Below, piece by piece: positions 18,936-27,250 of a stretch of 44,051 nucleotides of DNA. Made by a program: the position numbers and the translations under genes. Position 1 is the first letter of the stretch. The number at the start of each line of letters is the position of its first letter. Source of the DNA: Acidimicrobiia bacterium (GTDB lineage Bacteria > Actinomycetota > Acidimicrobiia > UBA2766); assembly GCA_020850945.1 (NCBI GenBank), contig JADZDR010000041.1, positions 1 to 44,051 of the forward strand, given 5' to 3'. The notes under the pieces are model-generated. The model was not told the DNA's origin. It did no database searches and saw nothing but the letters and a program-made list of their open reading frames with translations.

Positions 18936-20720
18936 TCACCAGTCTACTTCGTGTCCTTCGACGTCCTTCCAGGACTTTCCTGCGTAGGCCCACTTCACGG
19001 GGGGGAATCGTCCGGACGGCAGGACGGTGAACCGGCCGTGCTCGGGGACGCGGAACTCGAGCACGACGGTGCGTGATTCCCCTGCCGGCACGGCCACGTA
19101 GCCACCGTAGGCGCGGGATGCGCCGTCCTTGCCGGCGAAGGCAAGTGCCGTGTCACCGCTCACCTTCACGTTGCGCATCACCTCCGGAACCCCCCACGTG
19201 GCCGCTCCCCTGTACTCTCCGTAGGCAGCGTCGGTGTCCTGGTGGGGACCTGCCACGTACTGGACCTCCCCCGCCGGCGTGGAGTTCGTGATCGTCATCG
19301 TGATGCGACCTTGCCTGTACGGCACATCGGATCCGTTCTCCACGTCCCCGATCTCGATGTCCCCGGTGACCTCGAGGAAGAAGTCGAGTTTGTTCCCACC
19401 CACATTCATGAGGCCGAACATGAGATCGTCGGGTCCGACCGACCCGCTCACGTCCGCCGCCTCCCATGCGGCCTGCATCTCGGGATCGCGAGACCAGATC
19501 ATGAGGTGACGTCCGCGTGTGGCCTGGTGCACCGAGCGGGCGGTGTCGGCGACATTGCCCTTCACGGCATCGAGCATGGCGAGGACAGTGCCCGCGACGT
19601 AGCCGAGGGTCTCGAGCCGTTCGGCGTCGTTGGGGTCTCCGAACGCAGCGTATTGATCGTGCAGGATCCAGCGGCGCAGTTCCTGCGGGCCGAGGCTGGA
19701 ACCACTCATGTCGACGGCCCCGACGCTCTGGAGCAGGGCCGAGAGCGCGACGACGTCCACGGCGAGGACGTTGTCGACCTGCCCGCGCCCGGAAGCCTCC
19801 CACATGGCAGCGACCTGGGGCGCAGTGGTGTCGAAGCGGGGAGTCGACCCGGTCGAGCGGATCTCGACTTCGGACCGCATCCAGCCCCATGTCGAAGCCA
19901 CATCGGGGTCGAGGGTGACTGCCCCCTCCGGTACGACCACCTCCGAGGCGCGCACGAACTCCCCCAGCGAGAACCTGCCGTCCTGGGTCGTGAGGAGACC
20001 GAGGGTCAGGAACATGCCGGATCCGTTGCGCATCTCGCTGTTGTTCGCGGCGAGAACGAGGGTCGTCTGCGGGCCGGTGAGCAACTTGGCGCCGGCCTCG
20101 GCAGCGGCAGCCCCTGCACCGAGGCCTTCCCGGAGATCGGTCCAGCGTGTGACGAACTCGTCGTAGCGACGTTCGATAGGGCCGATCAGGTGTTCACCCG
20201 AGCCGGGATCTAGGGCGGACAGGCCGGCTTCGGCCTCGGCGGCTATCGCGCCAACCTCGGAGAGCACCACGGGCCGCGCGGCCGGGTTGCTCCAATCCCG
20301 ATTGCCCAAATCGAGTGCCTTCTCACCTGCGGTGACGAGGACATCCGACGTGCCTGCGCCCGCCCGGGCAAGATCCGCCACGGCTCGGAGCTGGCGGCCC
20401 ACGAACGGCGTGACCCGGGCCGGGGCCATCCACCACGTCTCGAGGCTGTCGGCGGCGTCGTCGAAGTACGTCTCGGCTCGCCGCAGGGGCTCGAGCACCG
20501 TCGGGTCACCCTGCGCGACTGCCGCGAGGTCGAGCTCCCGCTCGGCCCGGCGCAGGCTCGATACGCCGGCCTGGGCGGAATCCGCTGCAACGAGGACGTT
20601 CCACGCAACCACGATGCCGTACAGGACGAGAACGAGAACGACGCCGATCACGACACGACGCGTCGTGCGCTTGCGCTGTCCGGCCGGGTGCGCGGGTTCG
20701 TCTCGCGGTTCCTCGCTCAT
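18936..20720 (-). CDS. DUF4012 membrane-anchored protein
   Basis: The 594-residue protein has a basic N-terminal cytoplasmic tail, one membrane helix (about residues 26-46) and a large extracytoplasmic region. The central NNSEMRNGSGMFLTLGLL block, the DVVALSALLQSVGAV region and the late GESRTVVLEF segment match DUF4012 proteins of actinobacteria, which often lie near polysaccharide or cell-wall genes; the function is unknown. The ATG at 20720 is supported by TAGGGT seven bases upstream. No glycan genes are adjacent here. Confidence 0.82.
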   Translation of the reverse strand: MSEEPRDEPAHPAGQRKRTTRRVVIGVVLVLVLYGIVVAWNVLVAADSAQAGVSSLRRAERELDLAAVAQGDPTVLEPLRRAETYFDDAADSLETWWMAPARVTPFVGRQLRAVADLARAGAGTSDVLVTAGEKALDLGNRDWSNPAARPVVLSEVGAIAAEAEAGLSALDPGSGEHLIGPIERRYDEFVTRWTDLREGLGAGAAAAEAGAKLLTGPQTTLVLAANNSEMRNGSGMFLTLGLLTTQDGRFSLGEFVRASEVVVPEGAVTLDPDVASTWGWMRSEVEIRSTGSTPRFDTTAPQVAAMWEASGRGQVDNVLAVDVVALSALLQSVGAVDMSGSSLGPQELRRWILHDQYAAFGDPNDAERLETLGYVAGTVLAMLDAVKGNVADTARSVHQATRGRHLMIWSRDPEMQAAWEAADVSGSVGPDDLMFGLMNVGGNKLDFFLEVTGDIEIGDVENGSDVPYRQGRITMTITNSTPAGEVQYVAGPHQDTDAAYGEYRGAATWGVPEVMRNVKVSGDTALAFAGKDGASRAYGGYVAVPAGESRTVVLEFRVPEHGRFTVLPSGRFPPVKWAYAGKSWKDVEGHEVDW

Positions 20721-20733
20721 CTCCCAAACCCTA
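20721..20733 (-). promoter_or_regulatory. Leaderless -10 element of the DUF4012 gene
   Basis: On the minus strand TAGGGT (20733-20728) is followed by seven bases and then the ATG. The expected -35 position would fall at the base of the 20751-20797 palindrome. Confidence 0.5.
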
Positions 20734-20750
20734 TCCGGCACCACCCCTCC

Positions 20751-20797
20751 ACGTGGGCGTACTCAACCACACCCGGTGTGGTTGAGTACGCCCACGT
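20751..20797. terminator. Perfect 47-bp inverted repeat (23-bp arms), probable terminator
   Basis: The left arm 20751-20773 is the exact reverse complement of 20775-20797, with a single base at the centre. It begins 12 bases after the stop of the flavoenzyme gene, which suits a terminator for it. No T-tract follows on either strand, as in many actinobacterial hairpins. It also abuts the DUF4012 promoter, so a protein-binding role is possible. Confidence 0.7.
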
Positions 20798-20808
20798 CGT
20801 ATAGGGAT

Positions 20809-22437
20809 TCAGTCGACGAGGACACCGGGATTCAGGACGCCGGCGGGATCCACGGCTCGCTTCGCGGCCCGCAGGGCAGCCGCGAACACGTCGGGACGCT
20901 GGCGGTCGTACCAGGGGCGGTGGTCCCTGCCCACGGCATGGTGATGCGTGATGGTCCCACCCGACGCGAGAACTGCCTCCGACGCGGCCGCTTTGATCTC
21001 GTCCCAGGCCTCGAGCTGGTGATCCGGGGTGGAGGCACCCACGACCGTGTAGTACGGGGCGCACCCGTCCGGATAGGCGTGCGTGAAACGGCAGGCGAGC
21101 CATCCCGCGCCGCAGACCTCGTCGAGGGCCGCCTGCACACGTGCCGTCACTGTGGCATGGAACTCGGCAAACCTGTCCCACGTGACTGCCGTCTCGAAGG
21201 TGTCCGTGACAAGGCCGAGACGTACGAGCGCGTCGCGCAGGTAGGGCATCTGGAGGAACGCATGCCGCCACGCATCCGCCGACGAATCACCGCCCGCCCG
21301 CGAATCCGGCGTCACGACCTTCATCTCTCCTGCCTGTCCACCGGTCGCGACTGCGATGTCCCGCGCCTGCTGCAGGGACGTGCCGACAGGAACGTGGGCG
21401 GATTCGAAGGCGAGGAGGAGCACGGCTGCTTCCCCGGTCCCCGCACCCGAAGTCAACGCCTCGGTGGGATCGAGAAGACGGCAGTTCGTGGGCTGGAGCC
21501 CGGACTGCACCACATGACGCACCGCCTCGGCTCCGGCTGGGAAGTCGGCGTACGTCACGACGCACGAAGCCCTGAACACCGGCCTGTCCTGAAGTCGCAT
21601 CCACGCCGACGTGATCACTCCGAGGATTCCCTCCGATCCGGCGAGGAGCCTGTCGGGGCTCGGCCCCGCGCCCGATCCCGGAAGCCGGCGTGTCTCGAGG
21701 ATGCCGGCAGGGGTCACGGCCCGCACGGACTCGACGAAGTCCTCGATATGGGTCGGGCCCGTCGCGAAGTGTCCGCCGGAACGTGTCGCGATCCAGCCAC
21801 CCAGCGTCGAGTACTCGAAGGACTGCGGATAGTGCCGCAGCGTGAGGCCTTCCCCCCGCAGCCGGTCCTCCAGGGCAGGACCGAACACGCCGGCCTCGAA
21901 GCACGCCGCCCGTGATGTCCTGTCGAGCTCGACGAGGCGGCTCATCTCCGACAGATCGAGGCTCACGTACCCGGGCCACGCGTCGCGCTCCCGGAGCTCG
22001 ACTCCGCCCACAACGCTGCTACCCCCGCCGAAGGGGATGACCGCGTATCCCGACGTCGCGCACCAGTCGAGGACGGCCATGACCTCCTCCTCAGAGGACG
22101 GGCGGGCCACGATGTCAGGCACGGCGGAGAAGTCGCCCCGCAGAGCACGCACTACGTCCCGGAACGCCTTGCCGTACGTGTGCGACGCGCGGTCGAAGGG
22201 GTCTGTCGAGCACATGCCGGCCAGGGCGTCCGGTGCCGCGATGCGCACGGACGGGAGGCTGATCCTGTCGAGGGCTGGTACGGCCTGCACGGCAGGCGGC
22301 TCGACACCGAGGCGGGTCGAGACCGCCTGCGCGAGAGCCGGGATGTCGGCTTCGCTCGGCCCCTGCCCTTCCACACCCCACCCCCAGAACTTGCGCCTGC
22401 CCGCCATGCCTGCCTCCGCCTGCTCGATTTCACTCAT
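20809..22437 (-). CDS. FAD-linked oxidase resembling alkyldihydroxyacetonephosphate synthase
   Basis: The 542-residue flavoprotein has an early RKFWGWG motif, the FAD-binding PFGGGSSVVGG loop in a VAO-type domain (about residues 105-290), SFEYSTLGGWIATRSGGHF, and the C-terminal histidine cluster THHHAVGRDHRPWY. The RKFWGWG start and the HHH cluster are hallmarks of alkyl-DHAP synthase, which swaps the acyl group of acyl-DHAP for a fatty alcohol to make an ether bond. Bacterial homologues are often annotated only as FAD-binding oxidases, and a glycolate- or lactate-oxidase-like role is the alternative. It lies 45 bases downstream of csrA on the same strand and ends just before the palindrome. 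Confidence 0.83.
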   Translation of the reverse strand: MSEIEQAEAGMAGRRKFWGWGVEGQGPSEADIPALAQAVSTRLGVEPPAVQAVPALDRISLPSVRIAAPDALAGMCSTDPFDRASHTYGKAFRDVVRALRGDFSAVPDIVARPSSEEEVMAVLDWCATSGYAVIPFGGGSSVVGGVELRERDAWPGYVSLDLSEMSRLVELDRTSRAACFEAGVFGPALEDRLRGEGLTLRHYPQSFEYSTLGGWIATRSGGHFATGPTHIEDFVESVRAVTPAGILETRRLPGSGAGPSPDRLLAGSEGILGVITSAWMRLQDRPVFRASCVVTYADFPAGAEAVRHVVQSGLQPTNCRLLDPTEALTSGAGTGEAAVLLLAFESAHVPVGTSLQQARDIAVATGGQAGEMKVVTPDSRAGGDSSADAWRHAFLQMPYLRDALVRLGLVTDTFETAVTWDRFAEFHATVTARVQAALDEVCGAGWLACRFTHAYPDGCAPYYTVVGASTPDHQLEAWDEIKAAASEAVLASGGTITHHHAVGRDHRPWYDRQRPDVFAAALRAAKRAVDPAGVLNPGVLVD

Positions 22438-22482
22438 GCGAGCGCGAATTGACAGAAGCGCGCCAGGTGGGGTCGTGTGAGC

Positions 22483-22677
22483 TCAGGTATCGGTGGCGGC
22501 TGCCGCCTCGTCCACTGCGTCCCGGATCTCGCGATAGACCTCTTCGCGATGCACGTCGACGGAGCGCGGCGCCTCGATCCCGATACGCACCTGGTCACCC
22601 CTTACCTCGAGCACGGTGAGGACGATGTCGCCCCCGATCATGATGCTCTCGTTCGGCCTTCGGGACAGGACAAGCAC
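22483..22677 (-). CDS. csrA: Carbon storage regulator CsrA
   Basis: CsrA is a small dimeric RNA-binding protein that blocks or stabilises mRNAs at GGA-loop sites. The 64-residue product begins LVLSRRPNESIMIG, typical of the family, and keeps the RNA-contact region with VHREE near residues 42-46. The GTG at 22677 gives exactly the family start and has TACCAT six bases upstream, so its own mRNA appears leaderless. FliW, its usual antagonist in flagellated bacteria, is not in the window. It is divergent from cheW, which suggests a motility link. A flavoenzyme gene follows 45 bases downstream and could be co-transcribed. Confidence 0.93.
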   Translation of the reverse strand: MLVLSRRPNESIMIGGDIVLTVLEVRGDQVRIGIEAPRSVDVHREEVYREIRDAVDEAAAATDT

Positions 22678-22689
22678 GCCGGAATGGTA
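22678..22689 (-). promoter_or_regulatory. Leaderless -10 element of csrA
   Basis: On the minus strand TACCAT (22689-22684) is followed by six bases and then the GTG start. If used, the csrA transcript would have no 5' leader. Confidence 0.5.
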
Positions 22690-22739
22690 GGTCCGCTCCG
22701 GAGAGCCCGGGACCACACGCGGGGCTCCGGCATGCATGC

Positions 22740-22779
22740 GACCCCGGGAGAGATGTAGACCCCCACCCCTCCCGGGGTC
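22740..22779. repeat. Inverted repeat with 11-bp perfect arms in the csrA-cheW spacer
   Basis: Arms 22740-22750 and 22769-22779 are exact reverse complements around an 18-base loop. It sits in the 214-base divergent spacer. It would be upstream of a leaderless csrA transcript and well upstream of cheW, so an operator is as likely as an RNA hairpin. The rest of the spacer shows nothing I can name. Confidence 0.5.
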
Positions 22780-22891
22780 ACAGCAGCACTGCGCGTCCAT
22801 GCGACGCCTGCGACCGCCGCAGCGGCGCAGTGTCCCATCCTGAGAGGGGTATCGGCGCGTCGGACGATTTCCTCGAGAGGCGGACCGCGCG

Positions 22892-23434
22892 GTGCTCGAG
22901 TCGAACCCGATGCATGCCGATCCTCCCTACATGCTCGGACAGGCACATGCCGACCATCGAGAGGACGTAGCGGGGGCAGCACCCGCCAAGTTCCTCACCT
23001 TCATGATCGGCTGCGACGAGTTCGCCGTCGCGATCGCCGATGTGAGGGAGGTCATCGGCCTGCGCCAGTGCACGCCCGTACCCGACATGCCGTCGTACAT
23101 GCGCGGCGTCCTGAACCTGCGGGGTGCGGTGGTGCCGGTCCTCGATCTGCGGGAGAAGCTCGGCGTCGACACGGCACGGGACACCGAGGACACGTGCATC
23201 GCGGTTCTCGTGTCGGAAGGAGCCCCGGTCGGTGCCATCGTCGATCGGGTCGTGGAGGTCGTTGAGGTGGATCTCTCCCTGGTCACCGGCGGGACGGACA
23301 TCGGAGGTCGACCGACTCCGGCGTGGGTTCTCGGTATCGAGGCGACCCGAGACGGGGTCCGGTTCCTCGTGGACGTCGACGGGCTCGTCACGAGCAGCGA
23401 GATGGACGGATTCCCACTCGGCCCGGTCCCCTGA
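22892..23434 (+). CDS. cheW: Chemotaxis coupling protein CheW
   Basis: CheW links chemoreceptors to the CheA kinase. The 180-residue protein has a 30-residue N-terminal extension, then the two-lobed CheW fold: KFLTFMIGCDEFAVAIADVR, REVIGLRQCTPVPDMPSYMR (consecutive segments), and the highly conserved GVLNLRGAVVPVLDLR. The GTG at 22892 and the ATG at 22910 are both possible starts, and neither has a strong ribosome site. No cheA, methyl-accepting receptor or flagellar gene is in the window, so it is isolated apart from divergent csrA. Confidence 0.93.
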   Translation: MLESNPMHADPPYMLGQAHADHREDVAGAAPAKFLTFMIGCDEFAVAIADVREVIGLRQCTPVPDMPSYMRGVLNLRGAVVPVLDLREKLGVDTARDTEDTCIAVLVSEGAPVGAIVDRVVEVVEVDLSLVTGGTDIGGRPTPAWVLGIEATRDGVRFLVDVDGLVTSSEMDGFPLGPVP

Positions 23435-23473
23435 GGGCTGGACGCATCGCCGATCCCCGCCGACCCAGCCCGG

Positions 23474-24367
23474 TCAGACGAACGTCTTGAGCACCCCGGC
23501 GAGCGCTTCGGGATCGTGCAGGGCAGTGTGCTCCGACGCGAGGGCGCCCCGCACGACGGGGATACCCATGAGGCTCTCCCCGTCGGGTGGTACGAGGGGG
23601 GCTCCGCGTTCCACTGGCCCGTCGTTGACGACGATCTGGTTCACGATCCCCGGACCGACATGGTCGAGGAGCACGCGCACGTGGTCCACGATGTCCATGC
23701 CCGTGGTCTCCCCCGACTGAACCGTTAGGTTCGCGATGAACACGACGGGTACGTGTGAGGCTGCGAGTGCCTCTCGGATCTCAGGGACGCAGAGGACGGG
23801 AAGGACTGAGGTGAAGAGGCTGCCGGGGCCGACGACGACGAGGCCCGCGGCCTTCACGGCCGCGAGCGCATGCGGGTTCGCGGGTGGAGTGGGTGGGTCG
23901 AGCCTGATCCGCCGGATCCCGGGCGTTCCCGTGAGGACCGATTGGCCCGTGACCTCGACGCCACCGACATCGGCGACGAGGCGCACATGCCCGTCCACGG
24001 CAGGAATGACGCTGCCCCGCGCCCCGAGCATGCGGCTCGCGGCCGCCAACGCCTCGCCGAGGCTCCCGGTCATGTCGGCGAGTGCCGCGAGGATGAGATT
24101 GCCGAGGGCATGTCCGGCGAGCTCGCCTGTCCCGAACCGGTATGCGAACACGTCTGCGATCTCGCTCTCCCCCGACAAGGCGAGGAGGCAGCGGCGCGCA
24201 TCGCCGGGCGCGGGAATGCCCATCTCGCGTACGAGGCGTCCCGAGGAGCCGCCGTCGTCGGCAACCGACACGACGGCTGTCACGTCGTCGGAGATCTTGG
24301 TGAGGGCGCGGAGGGCGGCGGCGAGCCCGTGTCCGCCTCCGAGGGCAACCGTGCGCGGACCGGTCAC
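23474..24367 (-). CDS. yvcK: YvcK/CofD-like gluconeogenesis factor
   Basis: YvcK-family proteins bind UDP-sugars and affect carbon flux and cell-wall synthesis, and they share a fold with the F420-pathway enzyme CofD. The 297-residue protein starts TVALGGGHGLAAALRAL and contains VVSVADDGGSSGRLV, GHALGNLILAAL and VVGPGSLFTSVLPVL, all YvcK hallmarks. The GTG at 24367 overlaps the rapZ stop as GTGA. It is the last gene of uvrC-rapZ-yvcK. In most actinobacteria whiA follows, but here the next gene is convergent cheW. Confidence 0.92.
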   Translation of the reverse strand: MTGPRTVALGGGHGLAAALRALTKISDDVTAVVSVADDGGSSGRLVREMGIPAPGDARRCLLALSGESEIADVFAYRFGTGELAGHALGNLILAALADMTGSLGEALAAASRMLGARGSVIPAVDGHVRLVADVGGVEVTGQSVLTGTPGIRRIRLDPPTPPANPHALAAVKAAGLVVVGPGSLFTSVLPVLCVPEIREALAASHVPVVFIANLTVQSGETTGMDIVDHVRVLLDHVGPGIVNQIVVNDGPVERGAPLVPPDGESLMGIPVVRGALASEHTALHDPEALAGVLKTFV

Positions 24368-25269
24368 GCGAGATCCCGGTGCGTCACGTTCACCCTGTAC
24401 CCGAGCTCTTCGACGTGCCGCGCGAGCTCGTCGGAGAGGACGACGCTGCGGTGCCGCCCACCCGTGCAACCCACCGCAACGGACAGATAGCTCTTCCCCT
24501 CTGCCACAAAGTGCGGGAGGAGGAAGTCGACGAGCGCGAACAGGTGCTCGAGGAACTCGGACGTCTCGGGTCTGGCGAGCACGAACTCGCGCACTTCGTG
24601 ACTCGTTCCGGGGAGCTCCCGCAACTCCTCGACCCAGTGCGGGTTCGGGAGGAAGCGCACGTCGAAGAGAAGGTCGGCGTCGCGTGGCGTGCCGTGCTTG
24701 AAGCCGAAGCTGAGCACCGACACACGCAGCGGGTGCAGGTCGACGCTCCCCGAGAAGTAGTCCTTCACGCGTGCCCTGAACTCGTGCACGTTGGTGTAGG
24801 ACGAGTCGAGGATGAGGTCGGCTCTCTCCCTGAGACCGGCGAGCAGCTTGCGCTCGCGGTGGATTCCGTCGAGAACACGGCCTGTGAGCGCCGCCGGGTG
24901 GGGCCGGCGGCTCTCCTCGAAACGGCGCAGGAGAACTTCGTCGCTCGCCTCGCAGAAGAGCATGCGCACGGCGATATCGCGTTCGGCGAGCTTGTGGAGG
25001 GCGTCGTCGAGCTCCGAGAAGAAGGCTCCCTCCCGCACGTCACAGCCGAACGCGACCCGTTGCACGTGTCCCGGTTCGGACTCGGCCGCGAGGTCGACGA
25101 CACGGGGGATGAGGGTCGGGGGCATGTTGTCGATGACGAAGTAGCCGATGTCTTCGAGCGCGTCGGCCGCCGTCGAACGTCCCGCCCCCGAGAGACCGCT
25201 GATGACCACCACTTCGTCGGGTCCTCGCGTATCGTTCGGCGTCACTTCCGGGTCCTGGGTCATGCTCAT
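24364..25269 (-). CDS. rapZ: RapZ-family nucleotide-binding protein
   Basis: RapZ (YvcJ) proteins bind nucleotides; the E. coli member controls glmS through small RNAs, while the role in actinobacteria is less clear. The 301-residue protein has Walker A GLSGAGRSTAAD, the family motif DNMPPTLIP, and the C-terminal domain block FGFKHGTPRDADLLFDVRFL (with its LPNPHW continuation) plus VGCTGGRHRSV. The ATG overlaps the uvrC stop (ATGA) and its stop overlaps yvcK, so the three genes form one translationally coupled operon. Confidence 0.94.
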   Translation of the reverse strand: MSMTQDPEVTPNDTRGPDEVVVISGLSGAGRSTAADALEDIGYFVIDNMPPTLIPRVVDLAAESEPGHVQRVAFGCDVREGAFFSELDDALHKLAERDIAVRMLFCEASDEVLLRRFEESRRPHPAALTGRVLDGIHRERKLLAGLRERADLILDSSYTNVHEFRARVKDYFSGSVDLHPLRVSVLSFGFKHGTPRDADLLFDVRFLPNPHWVEELRELPGTSHEVREFVLARPETSEFLEHLFALVDFLLPHFVAEGKSYLSVAVGCTGGRHRSVVLSDELARHVEELGYRVNVTHRDLA

Positions 25270-27227
25270 GTCTTCGGCATGTGGAGTTGTTCGTGTATCG
25301 ACTCGGCGACTGCTGCCGGAATCCCCGGCACTGCGGCGATCTCGGCGGCCGATGCCCGGCGCACACCGTCGAGTGAGCCGAATCGGTCCAGGAGTCGCTT
25401 GCGTCGCGCGGGACCGACCCCGGGTACCTCGTCGAGCGCCGATGCTGTCATCGCCTGTGTTCGACGCTGCCGATGGTAGGTGATGGCGAATCGGTGGGCT
25501 TCGTCCCGCACACGCTGCAAGAGGTAGAGCGCCTCCGAGCCACGTGGCAGGCGCACCGGGTCGGCCAGGCCGGGCATGTAGATCTCCTCGAAGCGCTTCG
25601 CGAGGCCGGCGGCGGGGATCTGGTCGTCCAGGTCGAGCTCCTCCAGAACGGAGAGTGCGACGTTGAGCTGCCCGCGCCCCCCGTCGACGAGGAGAAGTCC
25701 GGGCGGATACGCGAACCTTCCGCGCCGCCTCTCGTCTCCCCCTTCGCGCTCTTTCAGGTAGGCCTTGAAGCGCCGTGTGAGCGCTTCACGCATCATCGCG
25801 AAGTCGTCCTGTTCGGTGACGGTCCGGATCGCGAAACGCCGGTACTGGTCCTTCTTCGGCAGGGCATCTTCGAAGACGACCATCGATGCGACAGGCTGGG
25901 CGCCCTGCACCTGGGAGATGTCGAAGCACTCGATGCGAAGGGGGGCGGTGGGGAGCCCGAGCGCGTCCTTCAGCTCGGCCAGTGCCCGGTCACGGGCCGT
26001 GTGGTCGCGCTGGCGACGGAGCCTGTGACGCACGAACGCCTCGCGTGCGTTCTGGGCTGCCGTGTCGAGCAGCTCCTTCTTCTCACCACGTGTGGGTACG
26101 TGTACGACGACGCGGCCGCCTCGGGAACGGGGTGCGGGGTAGTTGGCCGTTCCCGGGTCACCCATCGTGAGGGCAAGGGGGTTGTGGGCGGCGCTCTCCG
26201 CTCTCGGCGTGGGCGCGAGGTCGCGGCGACGTCTCGTGAGGAGCTCGGCAAGCGTCTCGGCATCAGCCGGCTCGAATGGAACCTCGACGGCACGTGGGAT
26301 CTCGTCGGTGCCACCGTAGATCTCGAGCAGGATGTCGGTGAGGAGGTCGGGTGCCTCCTTCTCCTCCACGTTCTCGACCATGAAGCCCGTCTGGCCGGTG
26401 ATGCGGCCACCGCGCACGTAGAAGATGTGAACTCCGGTCTCGAGGTCGTCACCGTGGAGCCCGACGACATCGAGATCCTCGCGGCGGTCGGTCACGACCT
26501 GCTGGCGGGCCGACGCGCGCCGCACGCTCTCGAGTTGGTCGCGGAGGCGGGCGGCATGCTCGAACTCGAGCGCGTCGGATGCGGCGTACATCTCCTTCTC
26601 GAGTCGATCGACGATGGGTGCGTGCTTGCCTCCCAGGAACTCGACGAGGTCTGCGACGAGGCCGTCGTACTCGTCGTGTGTGACCCGCCCCACGCACGGC
26701 GCGCTGCACCGCTCGATGTGGTGGTAGAGGCAGGGGCGGCCGATGCGCTCATGGTCGGAGAACTTCTTGTCGCTGCACGTGCGGACGGGAAACGTGCGCA
26801 GGAGGAGGTCGAGTGTCTCCCGGATCGCATACGCATGCGCGTAGGGCCCGAAGTACATGACTCCCTTGCGCTTGCGACCCCGCACGACCATGGGGCGGGG
26901 CCACTCCTGGTCGAGCGTGACGGCCAGGTACGGATAGCTCTTGTCGTCCCGCAACCTGATGTTGAAGCGAGGTCTGTGCTCCTTGATGAGCGAGTACTCG
27001 AGCATGAACGCCTCGACCTCGCTCTCGGCCACGACCCACTCCACGGAATCCGCCATCTCGACCATGGCCGCGATCCGGGGCTGCAGGTTCGCGTGGGTTC
27101 CGAAGTAGTTCGAGATGCGGGCACGCAGGCTCTTGGCCTTGCCCACGTAGAGGACGCGTCCGTGCCCATCCCGGAATAGGTACACACCCGGGCTCGTTGG
27201 AACCGGTACATCCGGCTTCGTCACCAC
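25266..27227 (-). CDS. uvrC: Excinuclease ABC subunit C
   Basis: UvrC makes the two incisions in nucleotide excision repair with UvrA and UvrB. The 653-residue protein has a GIY-YIG nuclease domain at the N-terminus (PGVYLFRDGHGRVLYVGKA), a UVR motif near residues 208-240, an RNase-H-like nuclease domain with ECFDISQVQG and a DGGRGQLN segment, and paired helix-hairpin-helix motifs at the C-terminus (DEVPGVGPARRKRLL). The start is a GTG at 27227 with TAAGCT six bases upstream. It leads the uvrC-rapZ-yvcK operon; uvrA lies about 16.5 kb away on the same strand. Confidence 0.96.
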   Translation of the reverse strand: MVTKPDVPVPTSPGVYLFRDGHGRVLYVGKAKSLRARISNYFGTHANLQPRIAAMVEMADSVEWVVAESEVEAFMLEYSLIKEHRPRFNIRLRDDKSYPYLAVTLDQEWPRPMVVRGRKRKGVMYFGPYAHAYAIRETLDLLLRTFPVRTCSDKKFSDHERIGRPCLYHHIERCSAPCVGRVTHDEYDGLVADLVEFLGGKHAPIVDRLEKEMYAASDALEFEHAARLRDQLESVRRASARQQVVTDRREDLDVVGLHGDDLETGVHIFYVRGGRITGQTGFMVENVEEKEAPDLLTDILLEIYGGTDEIPRAVEVPFEPADAETLAELLTRRRRDLAPTPRAESAAHNPLALTMGDPGTANYPAPRSRGGRVVVHVPTRGEKKELLDTAAQNAREAFVRHRLRRQRDHTARDRALAELKDALGLPTAPLRIECFDISQVQGAQPVASMVVFEDALPKKDQYRRFAIRTVTEQDDFAMMREALTRRFKAYLKEREGGDERRRGRFAYPPGLLLVDGGRGQLNVALSVLEELDLDDQIPAAGLAKRFEEIYMPGLADPVRLPRGSEALYLLQRVRDEAHRFAITYHRQRRTQAMTASALDEVPGVGPARRKRLLDRFGSLDGVRRASAAEIAAVPGIPAAVAESIHEQLHMPKT

Positions 27228-27239
27228 GCTGCAAGCTTA
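27228..27239 (-). promoter_or_regulatory. Leaderless -10 element of the uvrC-rapZ-yvcK operon
   Basis: On the minus strand TAAGCT (27239-27234) is followed by six bases and then the GTG at 27227. Confidence 0.5.
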
Positions 27240-27250
27240 AGTGGCGCTGG

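Noticed and set aside
22678-22779. CsrA autoregulation through GGA motifs and a hairpin upstream of csrA
   Set aside because: The -10 element six bases before the GTG suggests the transcript has no leader, so these sequences would not be in csrA mRNA.
23435-23473. Terminator between convergent cheW and yvcK
   Set aside because: Only seven-base arms around a 23-base loop are visible, too weak to call.
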